The notes under the pieces: model-generated
What the model was told of the DNA's origin: nothing
The model's input: the letters and a program-made list of their open reading frames with translations, nothing else
Databases searched by the model: none
Origin: JAZLJD01 sp045617725
Lineage (GTDB): Bacteria > Bacillota > Clostridia > Lachnospirales > Lachnospiraceae
Length of the DNA: 24,347 nucleotides
NCBI GenBank assembly: GCA_045617725.1
Contig: JAZLJD010000018.1
Span: 1 to 24,347 of the forward strand
Direction of reading: 5' to 3'
Shown here: positions 7,047 through 15,461 of the stretch, piece by piece
How the letters are laid out: each line of letters starts with the position of its first letter
Numbering within the stretch: position 1 is the first letter of the stretch
Made by a program: the position numbers and the translations under genes

Positions 7047-9209
7047 TTACTGTACCATAACCGTCAATACGCTGCGAATATCACGTGACGATAATCCCAG
7101 GCGAAGCTCATATTCACCCGGAATTACTTTATAACTGTGGCTCTCCACATCAAAGTAGGAGAAATCCTCTTTCTTAAGTGTCATCTTAAATGCATCGGCA
7201 CCTGCTGCCGGAAGGAACACCTTCGTAAACGCCCGCAGCTCCTGCACAGGTTTCTTTTTATCAGCTCCGTGCGGATCCGAAACATAAAGCTGCAGTACAA
7301 CCGCGCCGTCCGGGCCCTTCACATTACGCACCATACCGGTTACTTCAAATCCGTCCGGGGTGGCAACCGCCTTCATGGACTCCACCGTAAAGTCGGAGTA
7401 GGACAAGCCGTAACCAAAGCAGAACCGGGGTTCCACATTCTTCGTGTCATAGTAACGATAACCCACCAGATTGCTTTCCTTATAGGTTACCTTGCGGGCA
7501 ATATCCCACTCGCCCAGTGTTGCAAGCGGAGTATCCTCCCATTTTTTAGGCCAGGTCTCGGCCATATGTCCGGAAGGATTTACGTCGCCAAAAAGAATCT
7601 CGCCGACCGCTCTGCCGCCTTCCATTCCGGAATAAGGAACATACAATAAGGTATGTGCTTTCTCCTCAAACGAGGAAATATCAACCGGAGAACCTGCACA
7701 CAGAACCATTACCATATCCGGCCGCACCTTATACAGTTCATCAATTACATGCTGTTGATCGTAAGGAAGCTTAAGATCCAGTCGGTCTAGTCCTTCCACA
7801 TCCTGATCGTGGTCAAGACCGCCTACATAAATAACGACATCTGCTTTCTGAGCAACTTCTATTGCCTCATCGAGTAATTTGGAACGAAGTGCCGCAAGTT
7901 CTGCATCGGCAGGAGCCTCCGGACTTCTACGCCAGGGATGATGCTCTGTCGGGTCCTGATCGAGCATTGCTTTCTTAAAGCTGCCCAAACGACCGTCTTC
8001 CTTGGGTTTCACATAGTATCCTTCCGCAAAGGATACCCGAATGTTACCGCCGGCTGCCATCATGATGCCCTGAAGCGGAGTCAGTTCATAGAGTGCTGCA
8101 ATTTCGGCACTTCCGCCACCCAGGGAATGCTGAATGTCTGCATTATGACCGATTACGGCGACAGACCTAATCTCCTTCCGGTTCAACGGAAGCTTCTGTT
8201 CTTCATTCTTTAAAAGAACAATTCCCTCCCGTGCTACCGAAAGTGCTGCTTCCTGATGCTCTCTTGTATTGACACTGCCCATTTTACGATTCTCTTTGTC
8301 AGGGCCTATCATCTTGATTCGGTACATCATGCGAAGAAGATTGCGAACCTTGCTATCCACAACCGAAATATCAACCGTTCCGTCCTCCACGAATTTCTTA
8401 AGCGGCTCGGCATAAGAATACTGATCAAAGTCGCAGGCAATACTCATCTCAACATCGCAGGCTGCCATCGCGGCTTCATAGTCTTTATGGATACCGCCCC
8501 AGTCAGAAATGACACATCCGTCATAATTCCATTCTCCACGCAGCACATCATTTAAGAGCCACCGGTTCTCGCAGCAGTGAGCACCGCGTAATTTATTGTA
8601 TGCCGCCATCAGGGAATATGCCTCGCCCTCTTCGATTGCTTTTTTGAAGGCAGGGAAATAAATCTCGTAAAGAGCCCGGTCATCCACTTCCGTATCCATC
8701 CACTGACGGTTATATTCCTGAGCGTTGCAGGCAAAATGCTTCACACAGCAGGAAACATCCGCACTCTGCATTCCGCGGATTGCGGCAGCAGCCATCTCAC
8801 CGTCGAGACAGGGATCCTCCGTGAAATATTCAAAATTACGGCCGCACAAGGGGCCTCTCTTTATGTTGATTCCGGGTGCCAGAATTACATCCTTACCACG
8901 GCCTCTTGCTTCTTCGCCCAGGACACGGCCGGCCTCATACGCCAGCTGCTTGTTGAACGTCTCTGCAATGCAGGTGTTGGACGGCAGGTAAGAAACCCTG
9001 TCGGTAGAATAGTTGTACGGCACAAATTCTTTTTCGCCAAAATCGCGACGCACACCGCACGGGCCATCGGAAGTATACAGCGGCGGAATGTTAAGTCGCT
9101 CCACTCCGGCCGTATGGAAGAAGCTGGCTCCGTGAATCATGGAAAGCTTCTCGTCTAAGGTCAGTTCCTTCAAAAGATCTTCGATATATTTCTCATCAAC
9201 AGGTTTCAT
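7047..9209 (-). CDS. Glycoside hydrolase family 3 (beta-glucosidase-like), cytoplasmic
   Basis: The 720-residue protein has the standard GH3 order. An N-terminal barrel (about 15-300) carries the nucleophile motif CVISDWGG (Asp236) and the substrate-binding KHFACN (157-162). An alpha/beta domain (about 330-560) carries VEGLDR (471-476; the Glu is the likely acid/base), and a fibronectin III-like C-terminal domain spans about 620-710. There is no signal peptide, so it probably hydrolyses imported beta-linked oligosaccharides or glycosides in the cytoplasm. The exact substrate cannot be assigned; glucoside, xyloside and others all occur in GH3. The start at 9209 has AAAGGA 7 bases upstream, overlapping the end of trkH, 13 bp away. 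Confidence 0.95.
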   Translation of the reverse strand: MKPVDEKYIEDLLKELTLDEKLSMIHGASFFHTAGVERLNIPPLYTSDGPCGVRRDFGEKEFVPYNYSTDRVSYLPSNTCIAETFNKQLAYEAGRVLGEEARGRGKDVILAPGINIKRGPLCGRNFEYFTEDPCLDGEMAAAAIRGMQSADVSCCVKHFACNAQEYNRQWMDTEVDDRALYEIYFPAFKKAIEEGEAYSLMAAYNKLRGAHCCENRWLLNDVLRGEWNYDGCVISDWGGIHKDYEAAMAACDVEMSIACDFDQYSYAEPLKKFVEDGTVDISVVDSKVRNLLRMMYRIKMIGPDKENRKMGSVNTREHQEAALSVAREGIVLLKNEEQKLPLNRKEIRSVAVIGHNADIQHSLGGGSAEIAALYELTPLQGIMMAAGGNIRVSFAEGYYVKPKEDGRLGSFKKAMLDQDPTEHHPWRRSPEAPADAELAALRSKLLDEAIEVAQKADVVIYVGGLDHDQDVEGLDRLDLKLPYDQQHVIDELYKVRPDMVMVLCAGSPVDISSFEEKAHTLLYVPYSGMEGGRAVGEILFGDVNPSGHMAETWPKKWEDTPLATLGEWDIARKVTYKESNLVGYRYYDTKNVEPRFCFGYGLSYSDFTVESMKAVATPDGFEVTGMVRNVKGPDGAVVLQLYVSDPHGADKKKPVQELRAFTKVFLPAAGADAFKMTLKKEDFSYFDVESHSYKVIPGEYELRLGLSSRDIRSVLTVMVQ

Positions 9210-9222
9210 GGGTAAATCCTTT

Positions 9223-10704
9223 CTACTTTCTAAACCAGGTTACAGGCGAAAAAAGAATCAAAAGCGGAAACAGCTCAAGCCTGCCCGCCAGCATATCAAA
9301 CATAAGAACGAACTTGCTCAAATCCGAGAAAGCCGCATAATTCCCGCAGGGACCCGTAACATCCAGGCCGGGGCCGATATTGCCCATCGCGGAAAGTACC
9401 GAAGAGAAGCTCGTCGTAAATCCAAATTCATCAAAGGATACTATCAGCATGGATACAATAAACACCAGTGCATACGCCACCATAAACACGTTGATGGCAC
9501 GCACGGTTTCATGCTCAACACGGCGACCGTTAAAGGTCGTCTTGCGAACCAGGCTGGGATGAAGGAATGTCCGAATCTCCTTATCAAGCGACTTGAACCA
9601 AATCACAATTCGGGAAACCTTGATACCACCGCCCGTAGAACCTGCACAGGCGCCAAAAAACATCAGCAGAATAATCACACAACGAGCCGGTTCGGACCAC
9701 ACATTGTAATCCGTCGTGGAAAAGCCGGTCGTGGAAATAATCGAAGCAACCTGGAAGAACGCATGCCGAAGTCCCTCAAAGGGCGTATCGTAAGTACGAA
9801 ATACCTGCCAGGTGATGAGGCCGGTTGCACCCAGAATAATGGCGAAATACCAAAGCATCTCCTCGTGCTTCAGTGCTTCCGGAATTGCGGAATCCTTAAA
9901 GCGGGCTTTACCGCGCAGTATCTTCTTAAAGCCGCGTATCAGCAGGAAATACACACTGAAGTTGACGCCAAAAAGAATCATGAACACGGCTACCGTAATC
10001 TGAAGACCGCCCGTATAGCCGGCAAAGGAATCGTTCTTGATACCGAAACCGCCGGTTCCTGCCGTTGCAAACGCCGTATTGATGGAGTCAAACACCGGCA
10101 TTCCCTGAACCAGCAGAATAATTACCTCGACAATCGTAAGGCAGATATACATTGCATACAAAACCTTGGCGGTATCCGATACACGCGGAACCATCTTGTC
10201 GACACTGGGTCCCGGAGACTCCGCCTTCATGATGTTCAGATTATAGCTGCCGCCGAGCGGAAGGATTGCCATGATAAAAACAAGCACACCCATACCACCG
10301 ATCCAGTTGGAAAAGCATCGCCAGATCAGGGAAGTATGCGTAAGTCCTTCCACATTCGTAAGGATGCTGGCTCCGGTCGTAGTAAATCCACTGACGATTT
10401 CGAATAATGCATCCACATAGGACGGAATATCGCCACATATCCACAGGGGCACGGCACCGACCAGAGAAATCACAATCCAGCTGAATGCTACCATGAGATA
10501 ACCTTCCTTGGAATAGATAACTCTGTTTTTGGGCTTCCGGATCATGCCGGGAACGCCGATTAAGAAACATACAGCCATAACGATTGCATAGTAAATACCG
10601 GCAGACTCCCCATAAACCAGGGAAGTGATGCAGGGAATCAAAAGGAACACGCCTTCAAACTGTATGACTCTTGTTAACATATACAGAATGAACGAAAAAT
10701 TCAT
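9223..10704 (-). CDS. trkH: Trk-type potassium uptake channel subunit TrkH
   Basis: TrkH/KtrB-family proteins form the K+ pore from four repeated loop segments, and all four are visible here: SGFTTTGAS (105-113), TAGTGGFG (214-221), STTGFSTTDY (324-333) and GACAGSTGGGIKV (351-363). The 493-residue length is normal for TrkH. The block GAVPLWICGDIPSYVDALFE ahead of the first filter is also typical. The start at 10704 has GAGGT upstream. trkA is the adjacent upstream gene (23 bp gap), giving a complete TrkAH system. The GH3 gene follows at 13 bp, with its ribosome binding site touching the trkH stop. Confidence 0.97.
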   Translation of the reverse strand: MNFSFILYMLTRVIQFEGVFLLIPCITSLVYGESAGIYYAIVMAVCFLIGVPGMIRKPKNRVIYSKEGYLMVAFSWIVISLVGAVPLWICGDIPSYVDALFEIVSGFTTTGASILTNVEGLTHTSLIWRCFSNWIGGMGVLVFIMAILPLGGSYNLNIMKAESPGPSVDKMVPRVSDTAKVLYAMYICLTIVEVIILLVQGMPVFDSINTAFATAGTGGFGIKNDSFAGYTGGLQITVAVFMILFGVNFSVYFLLIRGFKKILRGKARFKDSAIPEALKHEEMLWYFAIILGATGLITWQVFRTYDTPFEGLRHAFFQVASIISTTGFSTTDYNVWSEPARCVIILLMFFGACAGSTGGGIKVSRIVIWFKSLDKEIRTFLHPSLVRKTTFNGRRVEHETVRAINVFMVAYALVFIVSMLIVSFDEFGFTTSFSSVLSAMGNIGPGLDVTGPCGNYAAFSDLSKFVLMFDMLAGRLELFPLLILFSPVTWFRK

Positions 10705-10727
10705 TTTTACCTCGCTAAAAAGAAAAA

Positions 10728-12086
10728 CTAAGACTCCAAAATGTCCGAAATATCATTCAGACCTTTATTGGTAGTAACAACAATTACAGAATCTCCGGCT
10801 TCTATCCGGTTCTGGCCACGGGGAATCATGGGAGAATTTCCGCGGTTTATGCTGGCAATCAGGACATCCTTCTTGAGCGGTAAATCCATGATGTGCTTGC
10901 CGACTACGCTGGCACCCTCCTGTACCTGAAATTCAAGGGCTTCCAGACGGTCATTATTCATACGATACAGAGACACTACGTTAGAACCAAGGGAGTTCTG
11001 CATCGCCTTAACATACTGAAGAATGGCTTCCGTTGCCACATGCTTGGGATCAATTACACTGTCAAGGTTGATGGAACCGGCCATCTCGCTGATATCGATG
11101 GAGCTGATCTTCGTTACAACCTTGCCGCTTGTATGAGACTTGGCGTAAAGGGAAAGAATCACGTTCTCTTCATCGAAATCCGTCAGTGCAACAACTGCTT
11201 CCGCAGTTTCAATGCCCTCTTCAAGGAGAAAATCACGCTGTGAAACATCTCCGCACAGAATCGTGGCTCCCGGCAGCAGTTCTGCCAGCTCCTCGCATCT
11301 TGCTTTGTTTTTTTCCAGGATTTTGACATCTATTCCCATGCCCAGAAGTGTCTGTGCAAGATAGTAAGCAATTTCGCTGCCACCAAGCAGCATGGCATTC
11401 TTGACGCGGTTCGTTTCAAGCTTAATGGACTTGAAGAACTTGTCCGCATTACTCGGGGTGGCCACAAAAGATATCAAATCGCCGGCCTGCAGGACAAAAT
11501 CGCCCTTCGGGATATACATCTCGCCCTCTCGCTCGATCGCGGATATCAGAATATCCGACTTGCTGGCACCTGCAACATCACGTACCGCACTGTTGCACAG
11601 AGAGCTGTTCTCGGGAATACGGAACGTGATCATCTCCGTGCGGCCCTTGGCAAAGGTATCGACCTGCATCGCCGAAGGAAACCGAAGAAGACGGGAAATT
11701 TCACGTGCGGCCGTATGTTCCGGATTCACAATCATGGAAAGACCGAGCTCTTCCCTAATATAGTCCACTTCATCGTTATAAATCGGGTTACGTACACGCG
11801 CGATTGTATGACAGGCAGCAGATTTTCTGGCAATCAGACAACACAAAAGATTCAGTTCATCCGACTGTGTTGCTGCAATCAGAAGATTCGCCTCCTGAAT
11901 ACCGGCTTCTCTTTGTACGGCAAAGGATGCACCATTGCCGCAGATACCCATAACGTCGCAGGAAGTGGTAACCTGCTCAATCAATTTCATATTCTCTTCG
12001 ATTACGGTAATGGCATGACCTTCCTTAGAAAGCTGTTCTGCCAGCTTACGGCCGACCTTACCACAACCGACAATAATAATGTTCAT
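10728..12086 (-). CDS. trkA: Trk potassium system regulatory subunit TrkA (two RCK modules)
   Basis: This 452-residue cytoplasmic protein has two RCK_N/RCK_C modules. The first starts MNIIIVGCGKVG with an intact GxGxxG nucleotide-binding loop; the second starts near residue 229 as NAMLLGGSEIA, a less canonical loop. TrkA binds NAD(H)/ATP and gates TrkH. The start at 12086 is chosen because AAGGAG lies 7 bases upstream and the Rossmann fold begins exactly there; an in-frame ATG at 12182 would add 32 residues read through the upstream terminator hairpin and is rejected. No room exists for a complete promoter between the terminator and this start, so its transcript must begin inside the preceding gene or come from read-through. 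Confidence 0.97.
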   Translation of the reverse strand: MNIIIVGCGKVGRKLAEQLSKEGHAITVIEENMKLIEQVTTSCDVMGICGNGASFAVQREAGIQEANLLIAATQSDELNLLCCLIARKSAACHTIARVRNPIYNDEVDYIREELGLSMIVNPEHTAAREISRLLRFPSAMQVDTFAKGRTEMITFRIPENSSLCNSAVRDVAGASKSDILISAIEREGEMYIPKGDFVLQAGDLISFVATPSNADKFFKSIKLETNRVKNAMLLGGSEIAYYLAQTLLGMGIDVKILEKNKARCEELAELLPGATILCGDVSQRDFLLEEGIETAEAVVALTDFDEENVILSLYAKSHTSGKVVTKISSIDISEMAGSINLDSVIDPKHVATEAILQYVKAMQNSLGSNVVSLYRMNNDRLEALEFQVQEGASVVGKHIMDLPLKKDVLIASINRGNSPMIPRGQNRIEAGDSVIVVTTNKGLNDISDILES

Positions 12087-12108
12087 ACTAATCTCCTTGA
12101 CTACTACT

Positions 12109-12146
12109 AAAAAAATAAAGGATGCCACTATTAAGCGGCATCCCTT
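12109..12146 (-). terminator. Rho-independent terminator ending the trmB-mrp operon
   Basis: On the minus strand a 10-bp stem (12146-12137 with 12126-12117, GGATGCC core, one G-U pair) with a 10-base loop is followed by A then seven T (12115-12109). It begins 2 bp after the stop of the last antiporter gene. Confidence 0.92.
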
Positions 12147-12148
12147 AA

Positions 12149-13954
12149 TTACAAGAATAACAAAACTACCAGTGTTATGCACAATCCCAAACAGAACATC
12201 AGCAAACCGTACGACATACTTCTTGAAATAATACGATTATTCTCAACATAGCTCTCGCGTAATAATGCCAGTCTGTGAGCTGTACCGCCTTTAGTGATAT
12301 TATACTTCTTGCCACTGATTCTGCAATACAGTCTTTTTATACCATCCCACAGATTACCAATCGCACGCGTTACCTTCGTTCCTTCCGAAACCACACTTTC
12401 AATCGGACAATCCCTGTAAATCGTTTTTCGCAAGAAAAGTACCAGCCCGTCAACCGCCGTATCCAGGATTCTGCACAGAAGACCCAGCGTATATGGCAGG
12501 GCAAAAAGCAATACCGGCCGGTAAACCGAATCCTCGAGGTCCAGCCAATCCGGTTTCAGATTTACGTGTTTCTTTTGGCTCCGAATGGGAAGGATTACAA
12601 ACAAAACATAGATTATGATACCAAAAAGAACCGAAATGAGCACGCCCAGCAGGTTCTCAAAGGTCAGTAGTTTAACGGATTCCGCCTCGCCCTCCTGCAG
12701 GAAGAACGGATACGCACAGGCTGCGAGTCTGTCCATGGTGCGATGCGGCGTAAGTCCCAGAATCGGAATCGTCACGGCGGAAAGCGTCACGGCAGCCACG
12801 GTAAGCAGTGTGCCAAAGCCTTTCTCGGAATCATATTCCGCCTGAAGGCCGGCATCGGAATTCTTCTTAATGAAAATAGCGATGTACAGCTTCAACATAT
12901 AAGCAAAGGTAAATCCGCCGCCCAGAAGGAACAGCCACTCGGGTGCTCCGCTTCCGATGAGCGTTTCATGAATCATCGTTTTGCTCACATAGCCGGAGAA
13001 TCCGGGAATTCCGGCGATTCCGGCTGCGCCAAAAAGAAAGAGCACATGAAGCAGCGGTTTTCGGCGTCCGAATCCGGTTAATCGGTTTATATCAAGGGAA
13101 TGACTCTTCGTATAAATCACACCGGCAATCAGGAAAAGTGTCAGCTTAAAGAGGGAATGATTCATCATATAGAGAAAACTTCCGGAAGCTGCCAGCGAAG
13201 GCTCTTCGGAGAGAACCATCATGGAGATACCGGTCAGGATAAATCCAATCTGTGATACGGAGGAGCAGGCGAGAATACGTTTCACGTTCACGCTCATAAT
13301 CGCAAGCAGCGCACCAACCAAAACAGTTGCAAGTCCCAAATACAGAAGAAGTCGTCCGAACACCGTATCCTCAAGGAATACGCGGCCGGTCAGAATAACG
13401 ATTCCAAAGACACCTGCCTTCGTCAAAACACCGGAAAGCAGTGCGGATGCAGGTGCAGGTGCAACGGGATGTGCCTTCGGAAGCCAGATGTGGAGCGGGA
13501 ACATACCGGCTTTGGCACCGAAGCCCACCAGCATCAGATAGCCTGCTGCCTTGATGGTTCCGGTCTTCTCTATTGAAGCAAGTGCGTCGATTGCCGTCGT
13601 TCCGGCCTCATGATAGAGCATAACAAGTCCCATCAGCATGGAAAGTCCGCCGATGATGGCAATTGCAAGATAGGTTCCTGCTGCCCGCAGGGAATCCTTT
13701 CCTTCCTCCTGGGCAACCCAGACATAGGAAGTAAGGGACATTACCTCAAAGCACACAAAGGTCGTGAATAAATCGGCAGAGAGAAATACACCTATCGTAG
13801 CAGCATAGGTCAGCACCGTAAAAATGTAGAAACGACACTTATTCTCGTGCTTCTTCATGTATTCCATCGAAGCAAGCAGTGCCATCAGCCACATAAAGGT
13901 TGTGACCATAGCATATATTGTTCTAAAACCATCCAAAGTGAAATGAAGTTCCAT
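12149..13954 (-). CDS. Proton-conducting antiporter-like subunit, short N-terminus and extended C-terminus
   Basis: The 601-residue membrane protein belongs to the Mrp/complex I antiporter subunit family (MrpD, NuoL/M/N-like). The ion-path residues are kept: Glu70 (CFEVMSL), Lys148 (GFGAKAGMFPLHIWLP), Lys179 (SGVLTKAG) and the late GIPGFSGYVSK block. Compared with its three neighbours, whose equivalent Glu is near 138-142, it lacks about the first 70 residues (two helices). Only 19 bp separate it from the preceding stop, so an upstream start is excluded. In exchange it carries a C-terminal extension beyond about residue 400 with helices near 435-460, a charged stretch to about 575, and a final helix. 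It is the last gene of the operon. It could also be described as HyfB-like. Confidence 0.92.
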   Translation of the reverse strand: MELHFTLDGFRTIYAMVTTFMWLMALLASMEYMKKHENKCRFYIFTVLTYAATIGVFLSADLFTTFVCFEVMSLTSYVWVAQEEGKDSLRAAGTYLAIAIIGGLSMLMGLVMLYHEAGTTAIDALASIEKTGTIKAAGYLMLVGFGAKAGMFPLHIWLPKAHPVAPAPASALLSGVLTKAGVFGIVILTGRVFLEDTVFGRLLLYLGLATVLVGALLAIMSVNVKRILACSSVSQIGFILTGISMMVLSEEPSLAASGSFLYMMNHSLFKLTLFLIAGVIYTKSHSLDINRLTGFGRRKPLLHVLFLFGAAGIAGIPGFSGYVSKTMIHETLIGSGAPEWLFLLGGGFTFAYMLKLYIAIFIKKNSDAGLQAEYDSEKGFGTLLTVAAVTLSAVTIPILGLTPHRTMDRLAACAYPFFLQEGEAESVKLLTFENLLGVLISVLFGIIIYVLFVILPIRSQKKHVNLKPDWLDLEDSVYRPVLLFALPYTLGLLCRILDTAVDGLVLFLRKTIYRDCPIESVVSEGTKVTRAIGNLWDGIKRLYCRISGKKYNITKGGTAHRLALLRESYVENNRIISRSMSYGLLMFCLGLCITLVVLLFL

Positions 13955-13973
13955 GAACTCACCTTCCTATTTA

Positions 13974-15461
13974 TTACAAAAGTCCCTCTCCTACCGACTG
14001 CAGGAAAGAAGTGATCGGTCCTGAGAACAGACCAAGCGTTACCATGATAATCGTAAGTACAATCAAAACAAATTTCATACGAAAGCCCGGATCGTGTGCA
14101 TCGGACAAATCCGGATTCTGAGCCAGATCCTCTTTGGCAGGGAAAAATGCACGCGTGGAAATCGACAGCATATAGATGGCCGTAAGCAGAGCACTTACAA
14201 GCAGGCAGCCGATTCCGCCATAGGCAAGGGCATTTCCGCTCTCCACTGCCGCTTCTGCCAGGTACCATTTACTGATGAAACCGGGAAGTCCGGGAACACC
14301 CATCAGCGCCATAGCCGAAAGCGTAAAAATCGAAAGCGTGAGAGGCATCTTCTTGCCGATGCCGTCAATTCCCGTAACATACTTCTGTCCGGAGTAGCAA
14401 ATAATCGCGCCCGCACAGAGGAAGGAAACTATCTTCATAACGCCGTGGAACAGCATGTGCGTCAGAGCCGCTTTAAGTCCGAGCGGGGACATGAGTACGG
14501 TGCCAAAAAGAATGTAGGAAAGATTCGAGGTGGTCGAATACGCCAGCCTGCGCTTGATATGTCTTTCCTTCACCGCCATCGAGCAGCCGTAAACAATCGT
14601 CACCATGGCAACTATCATGACCACGGTCTGGGCAAAGGTTCCACGCAGGAAATCCGCGCCAAAGCTGTAGTATGTAACTCGAATAATCGCAAACGCACCG
14701 GCTTTAACAACCGCAACCGCATGCAAAAGCGCCGTTACCGGGGTCGGTGCAACACCGGCATCCGGAAGCCAGGAGTTGAGCGGGAAAATCGCAGCTTTTA
14801 CACCAAATCCCATAAAGGAGAAGATATAAATCAAAAGGAACAGATTCTCCTTACCGGCAATCTTCGTTACATCGAGAACACCGCCGTAAATGAAATCCGT
14901 CGTACTTCCGTAGGTAATGATGAAAATCATGCCGATGAAGGCAAAAGCAGCACCGCCCAGCGAGTAGTACATATACTTACGGCTTGCCAAAATCGCCTCA
15001 CGGGACAACGTATGCATAACAAGAGGGAACGTAACCAGTGTCAGCATCTCATAGAAGCAGTACATGGTCAGAATATTTCCGGACATTGCTATACCCAGCG
15101 TGACACCGTAGGTCATGGTATAGAATGCAAAAAACGAAGTCTCCGGAAAACCTTCCTTCTCATGAAGCATATACTCAAACGCATACAGCGTTGCCAGCGG
15201 CCAAAGTGTGGAAACAAGACCGCCAAACACCTTACTCATACCATCCATGCGGAAGGTGATGGACAAATCTCCCGGGAACCGAATCAGCACGAACCCGGCA
15301 CTGTCCTGACACAGAAGATAGTACACAAGGGCGGTCGTTACCAAAACAATGCCCATAACACTGCATTCCAAAACTTTTCTTTTGGCCTTCTTTAACGAGA
15401 ATATACACAGTCCACCGATCAGCGGAAGCAGAATGGCCGTCAGTAAAATCAAATCATTCAT
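13974..15461 (-). CDS. Proton-conducting antiporter-like subunit (MrpA N-domain/NuoL-like motifs)
   Basis: This 495-residue protein has about 14 membrane helices. Key residues are Glu138 (CFYEMLTLVTFP), Lys222 (GFGVKAAIFPLNSWLP) and His248/Lys253 in TPVTALLHAVAVVKAG; the LLH...VKAG form is the one seen in NuoL and the N-terminal part of MrpA. It may therefore supply the MrpA-type channel that is otherwise split in this operon. I place the start at ATG 15461, six bases after GGAGGT; a GTG one codon earlier (15464) is too close to the Shine-Dalgarno. The ATG shares one base with the preceding TGA stop (TGATG), indicating translational coupling. Confidence 0.93.
   Translation of the reverse strand: MNDLILLTAILLPLIGGLCIFSLKKAKRKVLECSVMGIVLVTTALVYYLLCQDSAGFVLIRFPGDLSITFRMDGMSKVFGGLVSTLWPLATLYAFEYMLHEKEGFPETSFFAFYTMTYGVTLGIAMSGNILTMYCFYEMLTLVTFPLVMHTLSREAILASRKYMYYSLGGAAFAFIGMIFIITYGSTTDFIYGGVLDVTKIAGKENLFLLIYIFSFMGFGVKAAIFPLNSWLPDAGVAPTPVTALLHAVAVVKAGAFAIIRVTYYSFGADFLRGTFAQTVVMIVAMVTIVYGCSMAVKERHIKRRLAYSTTSNLSYILFGTVLMSPLGLKAALTHMLFHGVMKIVSFLCAGAIICYSGQKYVTGIDGIGKKMPLTLSIFTLSAMALMGVPGLPGFISKWYLAEAAVESGNALAYGGIGCLLVSALLTAIYMLSISTRAFFPAKEDLAQNPDLSDAHDPGFRMKFVLIVLTIIMVTLGLFSGPITSFLQSVGEGLL

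Noticed and set aside
9139..10407. Open frame of about 420 codons on the plus strand, opposite trkH
   Set aside because: It is the antisense shadow of trkH, with Lys/His/Arg-rich low-information sequence and no recognisable domain.
10728..12182. Longer trkA form starting at 12182
   Set aside because: The extra 32 residues would be encoded by the preceding gene's end and the terminator hairpin, and the upstream ATG has no ribosome binding site, whereas the ATG at 12086 has AAGGAG and begins the Rossmann fold.
14094..15395. Open frame of about 430 codons on the plus strand, opposite an antiporter gene
   Set aside because: It lies wholly antisense to a clear antiporter subunit. Its composition is low in hydrophobic residues and rich in His, Arg, Asn and Gln, as expected from a shadow frame, and it has no family motif or credible ribosome binding site.
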